Shown: positions 1 to 34,687 of the stretch, piece by piece
How positions within the stretch are numbered: position 1 is the stretch's first letter
Layout of the letters: each line of letters begins with the position of its first letter
From: Zonotrichia leucophrys gambelii
Lineage: Eukaryota; Chordata; Aves; Passeriformes; Passerellidae
Reading direction: 5' to 3'
DNA: 64,000 nucleotides
NCBI RefSeq assembly: GCF_028769735.1
Contig: NC_088176.1
Coordinates: 20,335,501 to 20,399,500 of the forward strand
Translations under genes and position numbers: made by a program
Notes under the pieces: model-generated
Databases searched by the model: none
The model's input: the letters and a program-made list of their open reading frames with translations, nothing else
What the model was told of the DNA's origin: nothing

Positions 1-3000
1 GTGAGTTTTAAGGGGAAAATGGTGGAAATGCATTAAATCCAGTACATATCTGTATATGTATGCAGCATGCATTGTAAACAGGGACTGGGTCCTTGACATT
101 TCCTTCCATGTCCTACTTGCATTGCCTCATTTAAGTCAGCCAGGAACTTTTTCTCTAAGCCCTGAAAAGCACCTTTTGCAGTGACCTTGGGGGTTATGGC
201 CCAGCCTGATTTATGGTCCTGTCGCTGTACGTGACATAACCACGAGCTGGATTCTCTGCTGCGATGTGCCACCACTATGGAGCTGCTGGTTGTGGGGAGA
301 TGTGAGAGCTGACAAAGCTATGGAGATGAGAAAGGTGAGAAACCAAGTCTTGGAAGGAAGCCACTTTTTAAAGCTAATAATAGATTCTTTATTTCTACAT
401 AGAATAGTGGAGATGAGTGTCAGGAATACTTTTTGTAGCAAAACAGCCTGCTAAGTGTTTCAGAGGTGACTATTACTTGGTTTTTTGTTTTTTAGCTCCT
501 ACAAGCCTTTAAGAAAAAAGGAACAAACAAACTGATAAATGGAGAGAAGGTACCAGTGTTCCATCTATGTTCTGCTGTGTGATGGGGGATGGGATTCCTG
601 GACTGAGGCAGCCTGAAAACACTTGTATGTGTTGGCTGCTACTGTGGTGGTGTCTTGTGTGCACCATGTCAGCCAGGAGTCCCTCAGGATTCAGCATTGT
701 TTGATTCATTTGGCCCGTTCAGACCTGTTTATCATTACTTTTCTGGCCATATTACTACTGATACAGCAAAATGATCAGCAAGGAATCAAAGGATTTTCTT
801 TCCAACTGTATGCAAGAGCTGAAAAACATCAGGAAGAGGTTGATCAAGTGGCTTTTTAGATTCCTGTGTGTCATTCTGACTTCCAGGAGTTGCAGGATTC
901 TGTCAGGAATATTTGTCTTTGCAGTGCTGTCATCCAATGAAAATTGCAATTTTCAGTGATCAGCTTTTTGTGTAGCATTGATACATGCTGCCACCTACAC
1001 AGAAATTCTCCAATTCCATTACAAGGTCTTCACGCTATAGCTGAGATTCATACCAGGGCTCCCTGAATGTTGTGCTGACTAGAAAGAGACAGCAGACAAC
1101 TTTTAAGTATCTTCCTGATTGAATTCCTGAGGTGGTTTGCAAGCACAAGCTCCAAAGAGTTTCCTGTTGTTGTTTTGCCAGTTCTCACCTCCCATGCACT
1201 TGGCTATAAGAATTACATGGCTTTCTGCTTCCTGGGCCAAATTACTCCTTTTTAAATGAGAGTTGCATCAGACTAAAGAAGTTTTTTCAATACATTACCA
1301 AAAAAACCCTTAAGGTCCTGTCTTGTGCTTATTATTTTCCTTTGCCTTAGAAGTGAACTGGTTACTGTGAACTTCTACGCAGCAGTGAGGCAAGAAGGTG
1401 AGGTTTGTTTCTACTATGGAAGGGTGAGGGTCTGGAATGTTTTAGTGGGTCAGTATCTAGTACCCAGTGTCTCTCGCTAAAAGAGGAGGTTTGCTGGCTT
1501 TTTGGTATCACAGAGCTTCTGCTATTATACATGCTTCTCTTAGAGGCAGAGTTTGATTCCACAGCTTTGAAGTGATGACTGGAAGGCAGGTAGCTCCTGC
1601 ACCCATGCGCTGTCAGAGAAAGGTAGCAGATTGGAAAACAGATCTTCATCAGGTAAGGATGTTCTATATTTGGAGCTGACCACAGCAGGGGCTTTGTCTG
1701 CCATTAGCATAAGCAGTAAGAACTAGTGCAGTACAGAAATTAACCAGCCAGGGGAGGAAAGAAATAGATAATGAGACTCCACAGTTGCCATTTGCTGCCT
1801 TGAGTGACAGTCTATTATCAGTAAAGTAACCCTGACTTACCGAGCCCCTCCCAACCTTTATTCCTCAGGCCACATTTATTGTTACTGGGCCTCTCCTCAA
1901 GGAGGTACCATACTCTGAGGTAAAGCATGAAGTGATTGGGTGACAATCTGTAATGAGTTAAGAGCAGGAAAACGTTTAAGGGAGCAGCACAATCACTGGT
2001 CCTGGGATCCTCCAGCTCCTGTGGCAGCATGTGAAAATGCCTTGCTGCTGTCAGGGTTATTTGTGAAGTGTCTGGTGTAGGGAGAGCTGTAGGACTGTTT
2101 TACAATGCTCTCACAATCTTGACTATTCAAACAATGTTTTCCTTCCAGTTTTTACTGTGAGGGCTGCTGTGCCAGGCACACCTGGACAGGAGCTACAGAG
2201 CCAAGCTCTGCTGTGGCAGGCACAGCAGCTGGAAACAACTGCAATAGCCAGGAATGGCCCCAAAGTCACCACTACACAAAGCAGTAAGAATGAGTCTCAA
2301 ACGCCAGCCTCGCTGCAAGTAGCACACTGCTTCTACCTTGTTTCAAATGTAAGTTAAACACCACTGTTGCCCTTCCAAATATCAGGCCTAAGGCCTGGAG
2401 GAGGATTTCCAGTTTTTCTTACCCTTGTACCAGCTTAGGGTCCATGACACCACTCCAAATCATCACAAAGAAGAAAAATAAGTAGTACATTTATTGAATC
2501 TCCACTTACTACTACTTCTAGCCTTTATTGAGACACATGTGCTCAGCTTCGAGAGCCAAGAATTTCTTCATTATCATTCAATGTGAATGATGCTATACAT
2601 GAATCAAGTGCAGGAAGTTGGGCTTTTTCTCTCTAACAGGAATGAGAGAGGGGTTTCTAGTCTTTCCATCTGTTTTTTGGCTGCACAAAATAACCCTTTC
2701 CAAGGGCACATGAAATAAAATACTATATTGTATACTATATACATTTACATACAACGGTAAATGCACCATTCATTCCGAAATACACAATACCTAAGGCTCA
2801 ATGGAAAAGGTCAGTTGAAGCGACTTCTCTCTAGCTGAGAGAGAAGTGGCTTGTGACAGTTGTGAAAGTTTCCATAACTTGTTCATGTGGATCCTGCCCC
2901 ACTGCAGCACTCTCCAAGGACCACCTGTGCCTGGGAAGGAGGGCTCAAAGAAAATATGTACAACCACGATGGAGGATTTCCTCTGAGAATAATTACCCAA

Positions 3001-3674
3001 TAACTGCAGGAGGAGGCAAAGTACCTTAGTGTACTTTGCAGAAGCAGAAGCCCCTTTTAGGGATAGGAAACCACTTCTGGTGCAAAGCTGTCCCTTTGTA
3101 TCTGAACAATACTTACTTTTAACTGTTTTTTTTCCTTTTCTCCTTGGACTGTTGGCGTGCAAGAATATTTAACAGTGCTAGCAACTGGACTATGTGATAG
3201 GGATGCTGGAACTGTTGGAAAGGGATTTTTTTTTTAAGCTGATCAGATGTGGGGAACTGAATTGCCTGTTTTCAGCTGTAACATCAGCCATATTTTACAA
3301 TACCTGAGCTTTGCCTCCCCCCCGCTGCTGGGCTGCACTTACACCTCCCAAGTGCTCTATAGGGACATTACTGCTCCTTGGTTATCTTTTGAAACGGCTC
3401 AAGTCCCTGCAGAGAAATATGCGCCACGTTGCCACATGTGGCAAACCTCTTCTCTAAGATGACAAAGCAATTCACTGACCAGAGTCAGCAGACAGTGTAT
3501 CCCACCCCAAGCCCTGCAGATGAGGAGGGACAAGGTTACCTGTCTGTGCCTGGCCCCGCAGGTGCAGTGCCCGCCATCCCCACACAGTGGCGCTGTAAGC
3601 AACGGGCACGGGCAGGAACAGGGCGTTCTTGGGCCTCGCTGTGCCAGACACACTATGGATAAAAGCTGGGCTTC
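1..3674. other. downstream flank of NDST2, no gene recognised
   Basis: No exon with a recognisable protein product and no clear mobile element was found. Open frames here are below about 125 codons and look like chance. Canonical polyadenylation hexamers occur on both strands, including minus-strand AATAAA at 2490-2495 and 2524-2529 and plus-strand AATAAA near 2714. In human the convergent neighbour of NDST2 is ZSWIM8 (from memory), so part of this stretch could be 3' UTR of a convergent gene, but nothing in the sequence shows it. Confidence 0.5.
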
Positions 3675-4123
3675 ACTGCACTGGATTCCCCTTTTATTAG
3701 GCTGCTGCTCTTTTCTCAGCAGTGGGCTCACTTGTCTCCCCTCTTCAGCCTTTACTTCTGGGCTCAGAGGAGTAACACATTAACTCCGGCTTGTGCCTGT
3801 TTCATAGACTGAGGAAATTAATTTAAAAATACACAAAGTGGTAACTCTGCTCTCTTCCCTGCTCTAAGTAGGGCAGGCATTTCAAATCCTTCTTGTAAGC
3901 AGAAGTGGAATTGTAGTAGCACACCATTAATACTCAAGAATGTGACTTGCACTCGATGCCCCAAGGCAGTGGCAGGGCAGCAGCCCTTTCCGAGGGTGGG
4001 GCAAGGCTCCACATGCACATTCTCTGCTCCTTTGTCCAGTTGTTTTGGCTTGACAGGAGATGGCATCATAGCACATGCTGGAGCACCACACATGCCAATG
4101 GCACTGGGGCCAGGGAGTCCCTC
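3675..4123 (-). other. NDST2: NDST2 3' UTR, probable extent
   Basis: Non-coding sequence after the TGA. The left boundary is inferred from the first AATAAA on the minus strand (3693-3698), roughly 430 nt after the stop. The reading frame is closed and no other gene is visible here. A longer UTR that uses further hexamers (2524-2529 or 2490-2495) is possible. Confidence 0.45.
3693..3698 (-). terminator. candidate NDST2 polyadenylation signal AATAAA
   Basis: A canonical AATAAA hexamer on the minus strand, followed about 35 nt later by a GT-rich stretch (ATAGTGTGTCTGG), which is the expected order for a cleavage site. It is the first such hexamer after the stop codon. Transcript ends would settle it. 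Confidence 0.45.
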
Positions 4124-26005
<21,882 letters not shown>

Positions 26006-26116
26006 GGTGAGGCGGGCGGCTCACCCCTCCTCACGCTCCGGACCCACGGCGCGCTTGGAATCTCCAGTGGCGCCGTGGCAGCGCCCAGCAGCGGCTCACA
26101 AAAAAGAAAGTGCAGC
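26006..26116 (-). other. NDST2: NDST2 5' UTR segment in the first coding exon
   Basis: The 111 bp immediately before the ATG follow a strong splice acceptor on the minus strand (CTTTTTCTCTCTCTGCAG, with AG at 26117-26118). The exon therefore probably starts with UTR, and an upstream non-coding exon is expected. The segment has no upstream ATG, is CpG-rich and contains a 9-bp perfect GC-rich inverted repeat (26044-26052 with 26070-26078). The alternative is a promoter directly at this block; the acceptor makes splicing more likely. Confidence 0.6.
26044..26078 (-). promoter_or_regulatory. GC-rich inverted repeat in NDST2 5' UTR
   Basis: A perfect 9-bp inverted repeat, CCACGGCGC and GCGCCGTGG, separated by 17 nt that include a smaller TGGA/TCCA pairing. 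It lies 39-73 nt before the start codon. As RNA it could form a stable hairpin near the ribosome landing zone. Whether it acts is inference. Confidence 0.5.
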
Positions 26117-26118
26117 TG

Positions 26119-28341
26119 CAGAGAGAGAAAAAGCTAAAGCAAACAGCTACAAGGCGAGACTCCCAGAGATCTGCCATTTATCTCAGGTAACCATGGCCCT
26201 CAATTCCCATCGCTCTTTTGTGCGCTTCCTCAGGCTCCTCTCCTCTCACTCAGAAGTCTCTGGAAGAACAACTTTTCCAGAATCTCGTCTCCAGCAGCAA
26301 ATCAGTCTGTCATTCTGTGCACAGGCAGTTTCAGCTCAGCCTTCCCATGTGTCCTGTTTCTCATTTAGGTGTTTCACATTCAGATGATGGCACCTTCTTT
26401 TGCATCCTGCAATTTAAAAAGAAAAAGTCAATTCTCAGTATGACTCCAGCATTTAACAGGCTGAATGGCAGGACCACAGGGAGATAGGGGGGCAGCATCA
26501 CTTGCCCATCTGCAGGTCTGGTCCCTGGGAAGTGTCACATCCCATTTGTGTGGGAGCTTGACAGAACAACCAAATGGCCTTTGGAAGAAAGGTCCTGACA
26601 GCACACAGCAACTCAACATTCACCTTGGGTGAAATTCTCACACACTACAGCAAACAGAGCCAAGTACCTGGCCTTCCCCCAGCCCTCTGCAAGCCACTGG
26701 ACAGAAAACATGAAACCCTTTTATTCTAACCTATATTTCAAAGCTAACAAGAAGAGGAGAGAGCACTCTCTGCAAGGCTGTCTCTATTTGTCCTGGGAAC
26801 TCACTTTCTTCCAGAGGTCACAAAATACAGCTCTGGAGAGGCTTCATCCCTCAGGCAGCACAGAGGGCGGGGGACACACTGCACACTTAAAGGTTGCCAA
26901 CTGATTCAGTGGCAGTTGGAGATGAAACATCTCCTAAAACCTTCATCACCTTCTCTCATATGCCACTGAAGAATACGAAACCGATTTTAAACCACCAACA
27001 GCACAAAATAAATTTGGGTTGGTCTCAAATACATGAAAGCCTCTTGTTACGAAGCTCTCTCACCTCCTGCTTTGTGTTCATGGCAGCAGACTATTTCACC
27101 ATATGTTGTTATTTTTCCAGGAAAAGTGCCTAAGAAAGCCAACAAATAACAAATAATCCAAAACAAACACCAGAGAAAAGAACTAAATTTCTCCTTTGTT
27201 TAAAACCAAAGTAAAACTCGCAGTGGAGTCTTCTCTCCCCCCCCAGCAGTGTGACTTACCCTTAGCAATACCCTGGTGCCTTTCCTGGAATACGAACACA
27301 TTTTTGGGGCACACCTCCTGCCTCTCCCAGAACAATGCAAGAGCACCCTCAATGCCAGATGTTGCTCACCAAATCCGTCATACTCATGATGACTTCTTGC
27401 AAAAATTAAACCACCTTTTTTCTTTAAAAAGCTTTTTTTGTCACCCCCTCAACTCCTGCAGATGTGCTCCGCCACATACAAACCCTCTAACCACCTGCTC
27501 AACTGGCACAGCTTGCAACACCAGGAGGCACAAGAAAGCAATAGCAAATAATATTGCTAAAAGACATCTTCATCCTTTCTCCCATTTTTGAGCTTTTCTA
27601 TTTCTACTATTCTGATATAACAAAGAATATGAGAAGACTAGTTCATCTGTGAGTTCAAGGCATACATAAGTTTCTTATATAGTAAAGCCAGGGGTTTCTA
27701 ACAACCAGCTCCACTAGAAAAGAAACTACTTGTGAGACAGATGCTTATTTTGTAATGTGTATTACTAGACGGAAAAAAGTCCTTCTGAGTCAGGGAAAAT
27801 ACCAGTTCATAGATGAGGCCAAAAGTCCCACTCTAAAGACTCCCACCAGGCTGTCTTCCAAACTGTTGGTGCAGCTTGAAGCAGAGACAAAAACCACAAG
27901 CAGATTTTATATGAAGAGATATAATACTGCTAACTTTATGACAGCAGATGGAAGAGAGTCAGAGTGCTCTTTACACAAGCCTTATGATGATCATTAAGTA
28001 TTATCTCAAACAACACCTCTGCTATAAGCTCAGCAGAGCAGCGACTGGTTTGTGCAGTGCACAATGAAATCTTAGCCCTGATGAGGTTTTCAGAATAGCT
28101 GTAGACTATTAATATAAATTATATCACACAAATAATTTTCCACTGGAGAAACTGATACACAGCAAAACTTACTGAAGGTTGCACTGCAACACAGCAGGAT
28201 CAGGATTTTTGGTAGAATTATCCCTGTTCCCAAGATTCCAAATGGATTGGGGTCTCCATTCCCAAATGGCCCTCTGTAATGACAGAGCTGACTTTGGAAA
28301 TCCAGCTCAGTCAGCAACAATAAGCTGTGTTTTCTTCATCA
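26119..28341. other. non-coding stretch upstream of NDST2 first coding exon
   Basis: No protein-coding exon or known repeat was recognised. CpG content drops sharply past 26.1 kb. It is probably a 5' UTR intron of NDST2 given the acceptor at 26117, but the matching donor was not identified. Confidence 0.5.
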
Positions 28342-28346
28342 CAGAC

Positions 28347-28753
28347 TGTCACATTCACATCTTCTGAAAAATCCCTTTGCCCAGGATTTTTCTCCTGGGA
28401 AGCTGAGAAGCCTCAGAGACAAATGAAAACAAGAATTATCTCATTTGCTTCTCCTCTGTTTTGCTGATGTGGAATGTGTTTGGAGATTGTTTATCCAAGA
28501 GGTGATTGTTTCATTGGTTTCTGGTGTGGGTTGTTTTCACTCTTTGGCCAACTGGGGCCAAGCTGTGTCGAGACTCTGGAAAGAGTCACGAGTTCTCATT
28601 ATTATCTTTTCAGCCTTCTGTAAGTATCCTTTCTGTATTCTTTAGTACGGTATTCTTTAATATAATATAGTATAATAAAATAATAAATTAGCCTTCTGAG
28701 AACATGGAGTCAGATTCACCATTCCTTCCTGCCACAGGGTCACTGCAAATACA
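28347..28753 (+). mobile_element. solitary LTR of an endogenous retrovirus (passerine type)
   Basis: 407 bp starting TGTCACATTC and ending AAATACA, flanked by a 5-bp target duplication with one mismatch (CAGAC at 28342-28346, TAGAC at 28754-28758). An AT-rich segment with AATAAA at 28674-28679 fits the R region polyadenylation signal and sets the plus orientation. No internal retroviral genes or second LTR were seen nearby, so it is a solo LTR left by recombination. I recognise the sequence as similar to LTRs that are abundant in songbirds; the family name needs a Repbase or Dfam search. Confidence 0.8.
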
Positions 28754-28758
28754 TAGAC

Positions 28759-31700
28759 AACTTAGCATCTTTCAGTTTTGTCTCTACATACTGTTAACTA
28801 TTTACTGGAAAAAGGACAGGGGAGAGAAAGTGAGAAATAACTATGTGAAGATGTAAAAACCAGAACTTGTATAGATTTTTCTTTTTCTTGCTACTGATTT
28901 TGAATATATGATTCCCAGGACAGAGCATAGAACATGACTTCTCAAGTCAAGTTCAGTCCCTGTAATACACCAGGAATTCAAATGTATCAGCATAGTACCC
29001 CAAAACATGTGCCGCCTTCCAAAAGCAGCCAGGAAAATAGCCTTTCCACTTCCACAACAAGCCCTTCCCATCTCACTGAATCTGCAGGGAACACTCCAAT
29101 GTTACCACCTTCCTGCTTGGCATTACAGCTTCAAAGGTGCAGAGAGGCAGAAGCCAGCAGAGGCAGAATTCAGCAGGGCAGAGAAACAAACAAAGAACGC
29201 TGTATCTTTTTTATGAGGTGAATTCCTTGTAAGACAGAGTAATACACAGCTCCACGCACATCACAATGCTGCATGTGTGAGAAGTGATCTTCATTCTACT
29301 CCTGTGCAACAAATTCATGCTGAACACTTCACTCAGATTCCAGTAATAGTCTGTTTTGATGGAGAAACCTGAGAATTCCAAGTTATTGCCTCCCCAAATA
29401 AGTCACTTCCTTTTGCTTGTCAATCCCACTGAATAGAACAGAAACATAAAAACTATTATGGATTTAAAGATTCACTATCTTAACATGTATTAGACACAAA
29501 ATTGTTTTTGCAGGAGAAAATAATGTAAAGAGGAACTCAGGAGCCCAAGTTTTACTTCTATGAATTTCCAAGCAAGTGTTTCTGGAGTAGAATTTGTAAT
29601 CTAAACACCAGGGTAAAGGTAAGAAAATCAAGAAGATGTTGATTTATGCAAAAGCCTGGCAAGGTTCTACTTTTACAGCTCTTTATCCCCAAAGCATCAA
29701 CATGGAAAACACTTCTCTTCCCTGATTGGACTCATTCATCTCTCCAACTTAATTTTAACTTTTGAACTGACTCTGTTTTGCAAAGAACTGTAGCTTCAGT
29801 TTCCCAGTTATCAGTTTAAAGATGAAAATCACAGGACCACTGGATTATTCCATAGCATAAGAATGAAACCAGAGTTTAAGCTAGGCTGCCACACCTGCAG
29901 TGCCCAGCTGAGGGGCACCAGGGAGAAGAAGCCCCTTTGCTGGGCACTTCTGAATCACTGCAGTGTTTTGATAACAATGATTCCATTCAAGCCTCTAGCG
30001 AAGCTCCCAAACAAGCCCCCATTTGTTACAAGGGTGAGCTCAAAAAAGCAAATTAAAAAAAAAGGCCTGTATCAGATTGCTGCTCAAGAATCTGTCAGCT
30101 CCAATCTCTTCAACAAGGCTTCACAGCCAGAGGGCACGCCAGCTGGCACGGGATGCATTTCTTTCTTTGGGGACTGCATCAGCTGGTTTAGGTTCAAACT
30201 AAAAGAGGAAAAAAAGCAACAAACAGACACACCGAACAAAATTTATATTACAAGGCGAGAGAACTGTCAAAAACCAGTCATACCCGAAAAGCTGAGAAAT
30301 ATCTATACTGGAGAAAGAAAAGAAAAAAAAAAGAACTACTGTGAAAATTATTCCCTCTTAAAGGAAAAGAAAATACCTGTGTCCTCTTTTGACATCACTC
30401 CTGGGAATCTAACAACGCAAAAAAAACAGGTTTCTAGATAAATTGAGGTCCACTCTGAACTCCTGCCAGAACTACCTCAGTGTGAATTGAGGGAGGTGGC
30501 AGTCAGAATGCACAGCAAGAATGTTCAGAGGTCCAAGGACGCAGGTTCAGCAGGCACCCATCCTGCCAGAAAAGCATCTCTAAATCAGAGAGCATCAGCT
30601 GTAAGGTCAGATATCCCACAGATCACCAGCATTAAGACAATGGCTTAGATGGTCTGTTTCCTAATGATATACAGTGTTAATGTGAAACATAAACTGCTTT
30701 TTGAATTATCACCTGCTTAACCACATAGCAACTGATGTGATATGAAAGCAAGATAACAACCTCAACCCTGTGGTTTTAACATCTGATCTCCAGATATTTC
30801 CAGTGCTTGGAAATGAATGTGGGAGATCAGTACAAATGCTCAGGACCAGTACTTACCCAAAACCACTGACCAGAATATGAGTATTTGGAGCTTCTGGTAC
30901 ATTCATGCCAAGGCACATGGAAGATACTGGGTACCATCTGACACTTTTATCAAGAACGGTCTATGCATTCCCAGCTGAGCTACAGAAGGTCTTAGCACCC
31001 AAACCCCAGTGTCACCAGTACATTTCCCCAGCCCTTTTCATTATTCATAATATAATCTCTCTGTCTGGAATGCACAGCAGCAAGATCTTGCCTTTGTCCA
31101 CAATAGCTCTATTTCAAAGGCCTTTCTTCTGCACTTCCTGTGAGATGCTTGCTGCCTTGGGCCCTAGGGAGACTGCAGTAATTGAGTTACACAGTAATCA
31201 GAGAAGGAATCTGATTGATTTTCCAATCCATTCCACTTTAATGGTGTCATCAAGACACAAAATTCCTCATTAGTCTGCTCCATTCTGAGATACCACAGCC
31301 CCTCTCTCTTTGTCTGTGGTGGTATCTGTATGCCAGACCTCCAGGTAGAGCCCCTCTCACAAAGATGGGGAACCTGGTAAGTTGTGTCAGCAAAACACAG
31401 CAAGCCACACAGCAAAAGAATTAGAATAAAGCTCAGGAGAATGAATGCTGCTTTTATTTCACATATTGGGTAGAAAAAACATTGCGAAAATCGCAGCCAC
31501 ATTGCAATGAAATTGCCATGCTCTTTTTGGGCTCTGGCCATATGTTTCAGCTAACATGCACTGCCAGTCAAATCCTGCCATGAGAGACTGCCTAAGGAAT
31601 ACAAAATTCAGATCAAAGACACAAGAAACACTAATGGTGCCCATGCTGCTCTGACAGACAGGGCTGCAGCCTCCAGCCAGCTCTGTGTTTTGCTTGGGCA

Positions 31701-34045
31701 AGTCCCCATGCAGGAAAAGCCTCTCAGTACAGGCCTGTGCTGAGCCAGAAAGCAGCCAGCTGACCAGCAGGCTCGAAATGGGCCAGTCTGAGGTAAGAGG
31801 AGATGACCTGTGTGATGAAGTAATAATTATTTTAATTCTTTTATTATCACCCCTAGACAGGTAAGTAACTTCACACCTTCTGCAAGAGCAACAAACTGCA
31901 GTCCATGCTAAACAGATCTGCATGCACTCCTCTCATCCCAGCCTGGTGGAAACCCAACTGCAGCCATGAATTTACCCTTGTGCCAGTGCAATGAAGTCTG
32001 AAGACAACATGAAGGCAGAGATCTTGGAGAGGCTGGCTCCAGGGGAGCTTCGCAGAGGGCTGCACAGAGACCTCAGGATTCCTGCAAGGTTCTTGGTGTT
32101 TGGGTACATAATAGATACCTCTGTGTGCAACAGATCTTTGTTCCTTGCTCTTTTATATTACAAAACAAAATAAACAACAGGTTTACTCCTTCACATGCCA
32201 GTGACAGAGGCATGGCCCAGCACTGCCTGTTAGTAACCAGTCCCTTCCCTGAAAACAAAAAGATCCTCCTCATAAGAGCTCCCAGGAAATCTCATTTTCA
32301 GCTCCCTGCCTTCTCCCCATCATAATACACTCACTGGTTAGGGTCATTACAACTGATCTTATTTTCCAAAGCAAGGGAATTTCAGACTTTTACACTGGTG
32401 TATTCCCTCAAGTTAAATGTCAGAACCACAAGCTTCCACAAGTTTCACAGCCTCAGCATAGGACAAATTTGGGAAAGGAAAACAGTTTGTTGTCTTTTAT
32501 TTTCAGCCTGCTAAAGATCTCCAAATAAGGAACCTGAAGAATTGTTAAAAATCAAATAAATAAAATTTCAGCCTTCAGCAGTCACTGATGCTGCTTAATA
32601 GAAATAACAAGTAGCTTGGCAGGAGCACATCTCTGCTGAAATGAAAAGGAAAGACTACAGGTATAGCAGTGGAAGTCCTCACACAAGTCAGAGCTTTCCA
32701 CCAGCTAAGGGGATGTAAGTGCTCTGGGGATGCACAGGTCTCTGTAATGCAACTGCTCACCAGAGAGAAAGGAGGCACTTTCCTCAGAGATAACTGAAGG
32801 GAAGTATCCATTGCTCCATTTCACGTGGTACTGAGCCTTTCAAGTCTAGGGATCAGGCCACCAGAAGAACAGCATTGTCATTCTGGCCATACCTCTCCTT
32901 CTGTTTTGAGCCTTTCCTGACACATAAGTCTGTGCCCACTCTGCCCCTCACCCTTTTCCCACAGCAGGGGATAACGAGACAGCAGCTCCTTTCTGCACCC
33001 AGACACGCAGAGCTGTGGGACAGAGGGCCAGAGACAGTGCAGGCCAGAGCCTTGCAACACAAAGGCAGTCCAAGCTGCTCTACAACCCCCCCCAGGTGGA
33101 AAGTAAATTCTTCAGTCACCCCAGAGGGAGGGAATACACCATCTTCAGCCTCCTGCTTTCATCAGGAATCAACACATATGCTCTATCACGGCAGACATCT
33201 CCAGCTTAGCTGTGGGAACAGGAAATAGATGCAGTTCCTTCCGCACTAGATATGGACAAGAATCACATTTCCATTCTCTCATGCTCCTTGCTTATCACAA
33301 TTCAGATCAACTATTCTACTGCAAAAAGCAAAACGCCTTCTCTGGTGATTTCTCCTAAGTAACTTAATCAAGTGGGGAAATACAGTCAAACTGGCAAACC
33401 CAAGATAATTCAGTGTCAGTCAGAGTTGAAGTATCTTAATATAGAATGTATATCATGAAAGTTTATCTGTAATTTACGAAAGCAGCCTAACCATTCTTCC
33501 TATGAGGACTTAGAAATTTTCACCTTAATTAACAAAAGGCTGATGTTGTATATTCAGTTTCTTCCTCCTGTCACATAACACATAGGAGATAATCTTTTAC
33601 AATCAGTTTTATCTAGGAACGTATAACATTAGGGAACAGGTTTAATACCATGACACTGAAAGTTTATCCAAACTGATACCAGAACACTAAGTATGCTCTA
33701 TCAAATCTTAAAACCTCAGAAAAGCTCTTGAGGTCTTGTGTTCACCTGTCTCTGGTGTATTTACACTAAAATTCAGGGTCAGAATGTGCTGAGCTCATAA
33801 AAGAACATGTTCCCAGCTGTGTACAGCAGCACCCTCCTGCCTGCCTTCAACTGAGATGTTCTGCTCACAAGATCTCCACCCAGCATAATGTTCATGGCAT
33901 ATCTCCCAGCCTTTGCAGTACCTAATTATCCAGTTCTCTTAGTGTGACTGAAATTAAGTAAGTTTCCAGGAGTCAGAAAGCAAAATATTTGCATTTCTGC
34001 TGGCTTGTCTATTGCAAGATAGGTCTTAACAGAACACAAATTCCT
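28759..34045. other. non-coding stretch, no gene recognised
   Basis: Mostly AT-rich sequence without a recognisable exon or transposon. It includes a 192-codon open frame at 29863-30441 (plus), described separately. A good minus-strand donor (TTTTGG|GTAAGT) occurs near 30850, without a convincing partner acceptor. Confidence 0.5.
29863..30441 (+). other. 192-codon open frame, probably fortuitous
   Basis: After NDST2 exon 1 this is the longest open frame in the window. The product is lysine-rich in its second half, reflecting A-rich DNA, and has no domain, signal peptide or repeat that I recognise. No splice or promoter context supports it. Confidence 0.15.
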
Positions 34046-34178
34046 GTTAAAAAAGAAAAAAAAATTTAAAAAATTTTAAAAGGAAAAAAATAAGAAAAAA
34101 AAAGAGAGAGCCAAAAGTGATATAAGCAAACTATAAATCTGCCCAGGCAAAAAGAGTAAAAAAAAAAAAAAAAAAAAA
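34046..34178. repeat. A-rich low-complexity tract with 21-A run
   Basis: A-rich sequence of A-runs broken by TTT, GG and GAGAGAG, ending in an uninterrupted run of 21 A (34158-34178). It could be the tail of an old retrotransposed copy on the plus strand, but no recognisable body precedes it. Confidence 0.7.
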
Positions 34179-34603
34179 CAATGGGAAGAAAAGTAAAATG
34201 AGTGTAAAAGGCATGAATTAAGGTCTTTCAAGATTACCCAGGCTGGGTGAGACAGTGGTCTGGAGGTCTGGTTTTCACAAGACAGGAGCAAATCCCAAGT
34301 GCTCTACTGCCCTCTCCAAGCCTTCATGGCCATCTGGGCAATGAAAAGTCATTATTTGCTTTACACAAGCATTATGGCAGAAATAGATCTCAATGGGGGG
34401 CACTGCACCCACCAACAGCCTCTGAATGCCCTGACCAGCTTCCCCTTCCTGAGCTGTGAGCTGCACCTGAGATTAGGCCAGACCCAAACCAGGCTACAAG
34501 CGTGCTCTGCCCTGCTGACCTGACTGATCACTGTGCACTCACCTGGGGACTGGAGTCCAGGCTGAACCTGGCTGCCATCACTGCCTGCCTCTGCAGTTGT
34601 GCT

Positions 34604-34687
34604 CTTTGGGTGCTGCTGCTGAGGGTGCTGCCCGTCCTTTGGGTGCTCCCTGTGCTTTGGGTGCTGCTGCTGAGGGTGCTGCCTGTG
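34604..34687. repeat. short GC-rich minisatellite
   Basis: Two 33-bp units (34604-34636 and 34655-34687), each starting CTTTGGGTGCTGCTGCTGAG and ending GCTGCCYGTS, flank an 18-bp partial unit (CTTTGGGTGCTCCCTGTG). The units differ at one or two positions. It is embedded in a GC-rich island within AT-rich flanks. Confidence 0.85.

Noticed and set aside
27256..27300. minus-strand donor TAAGG|GTAAGT with an AG 25 bp upstream
   Set aside because: The implied exon of about 25 bp is too small to credit without transcript data.
31459..31923. 154-codon minus-strand open frame
   Set aside because: No recognisable motif or splice context; the length is within chance expectation for 64 kb on six frames.
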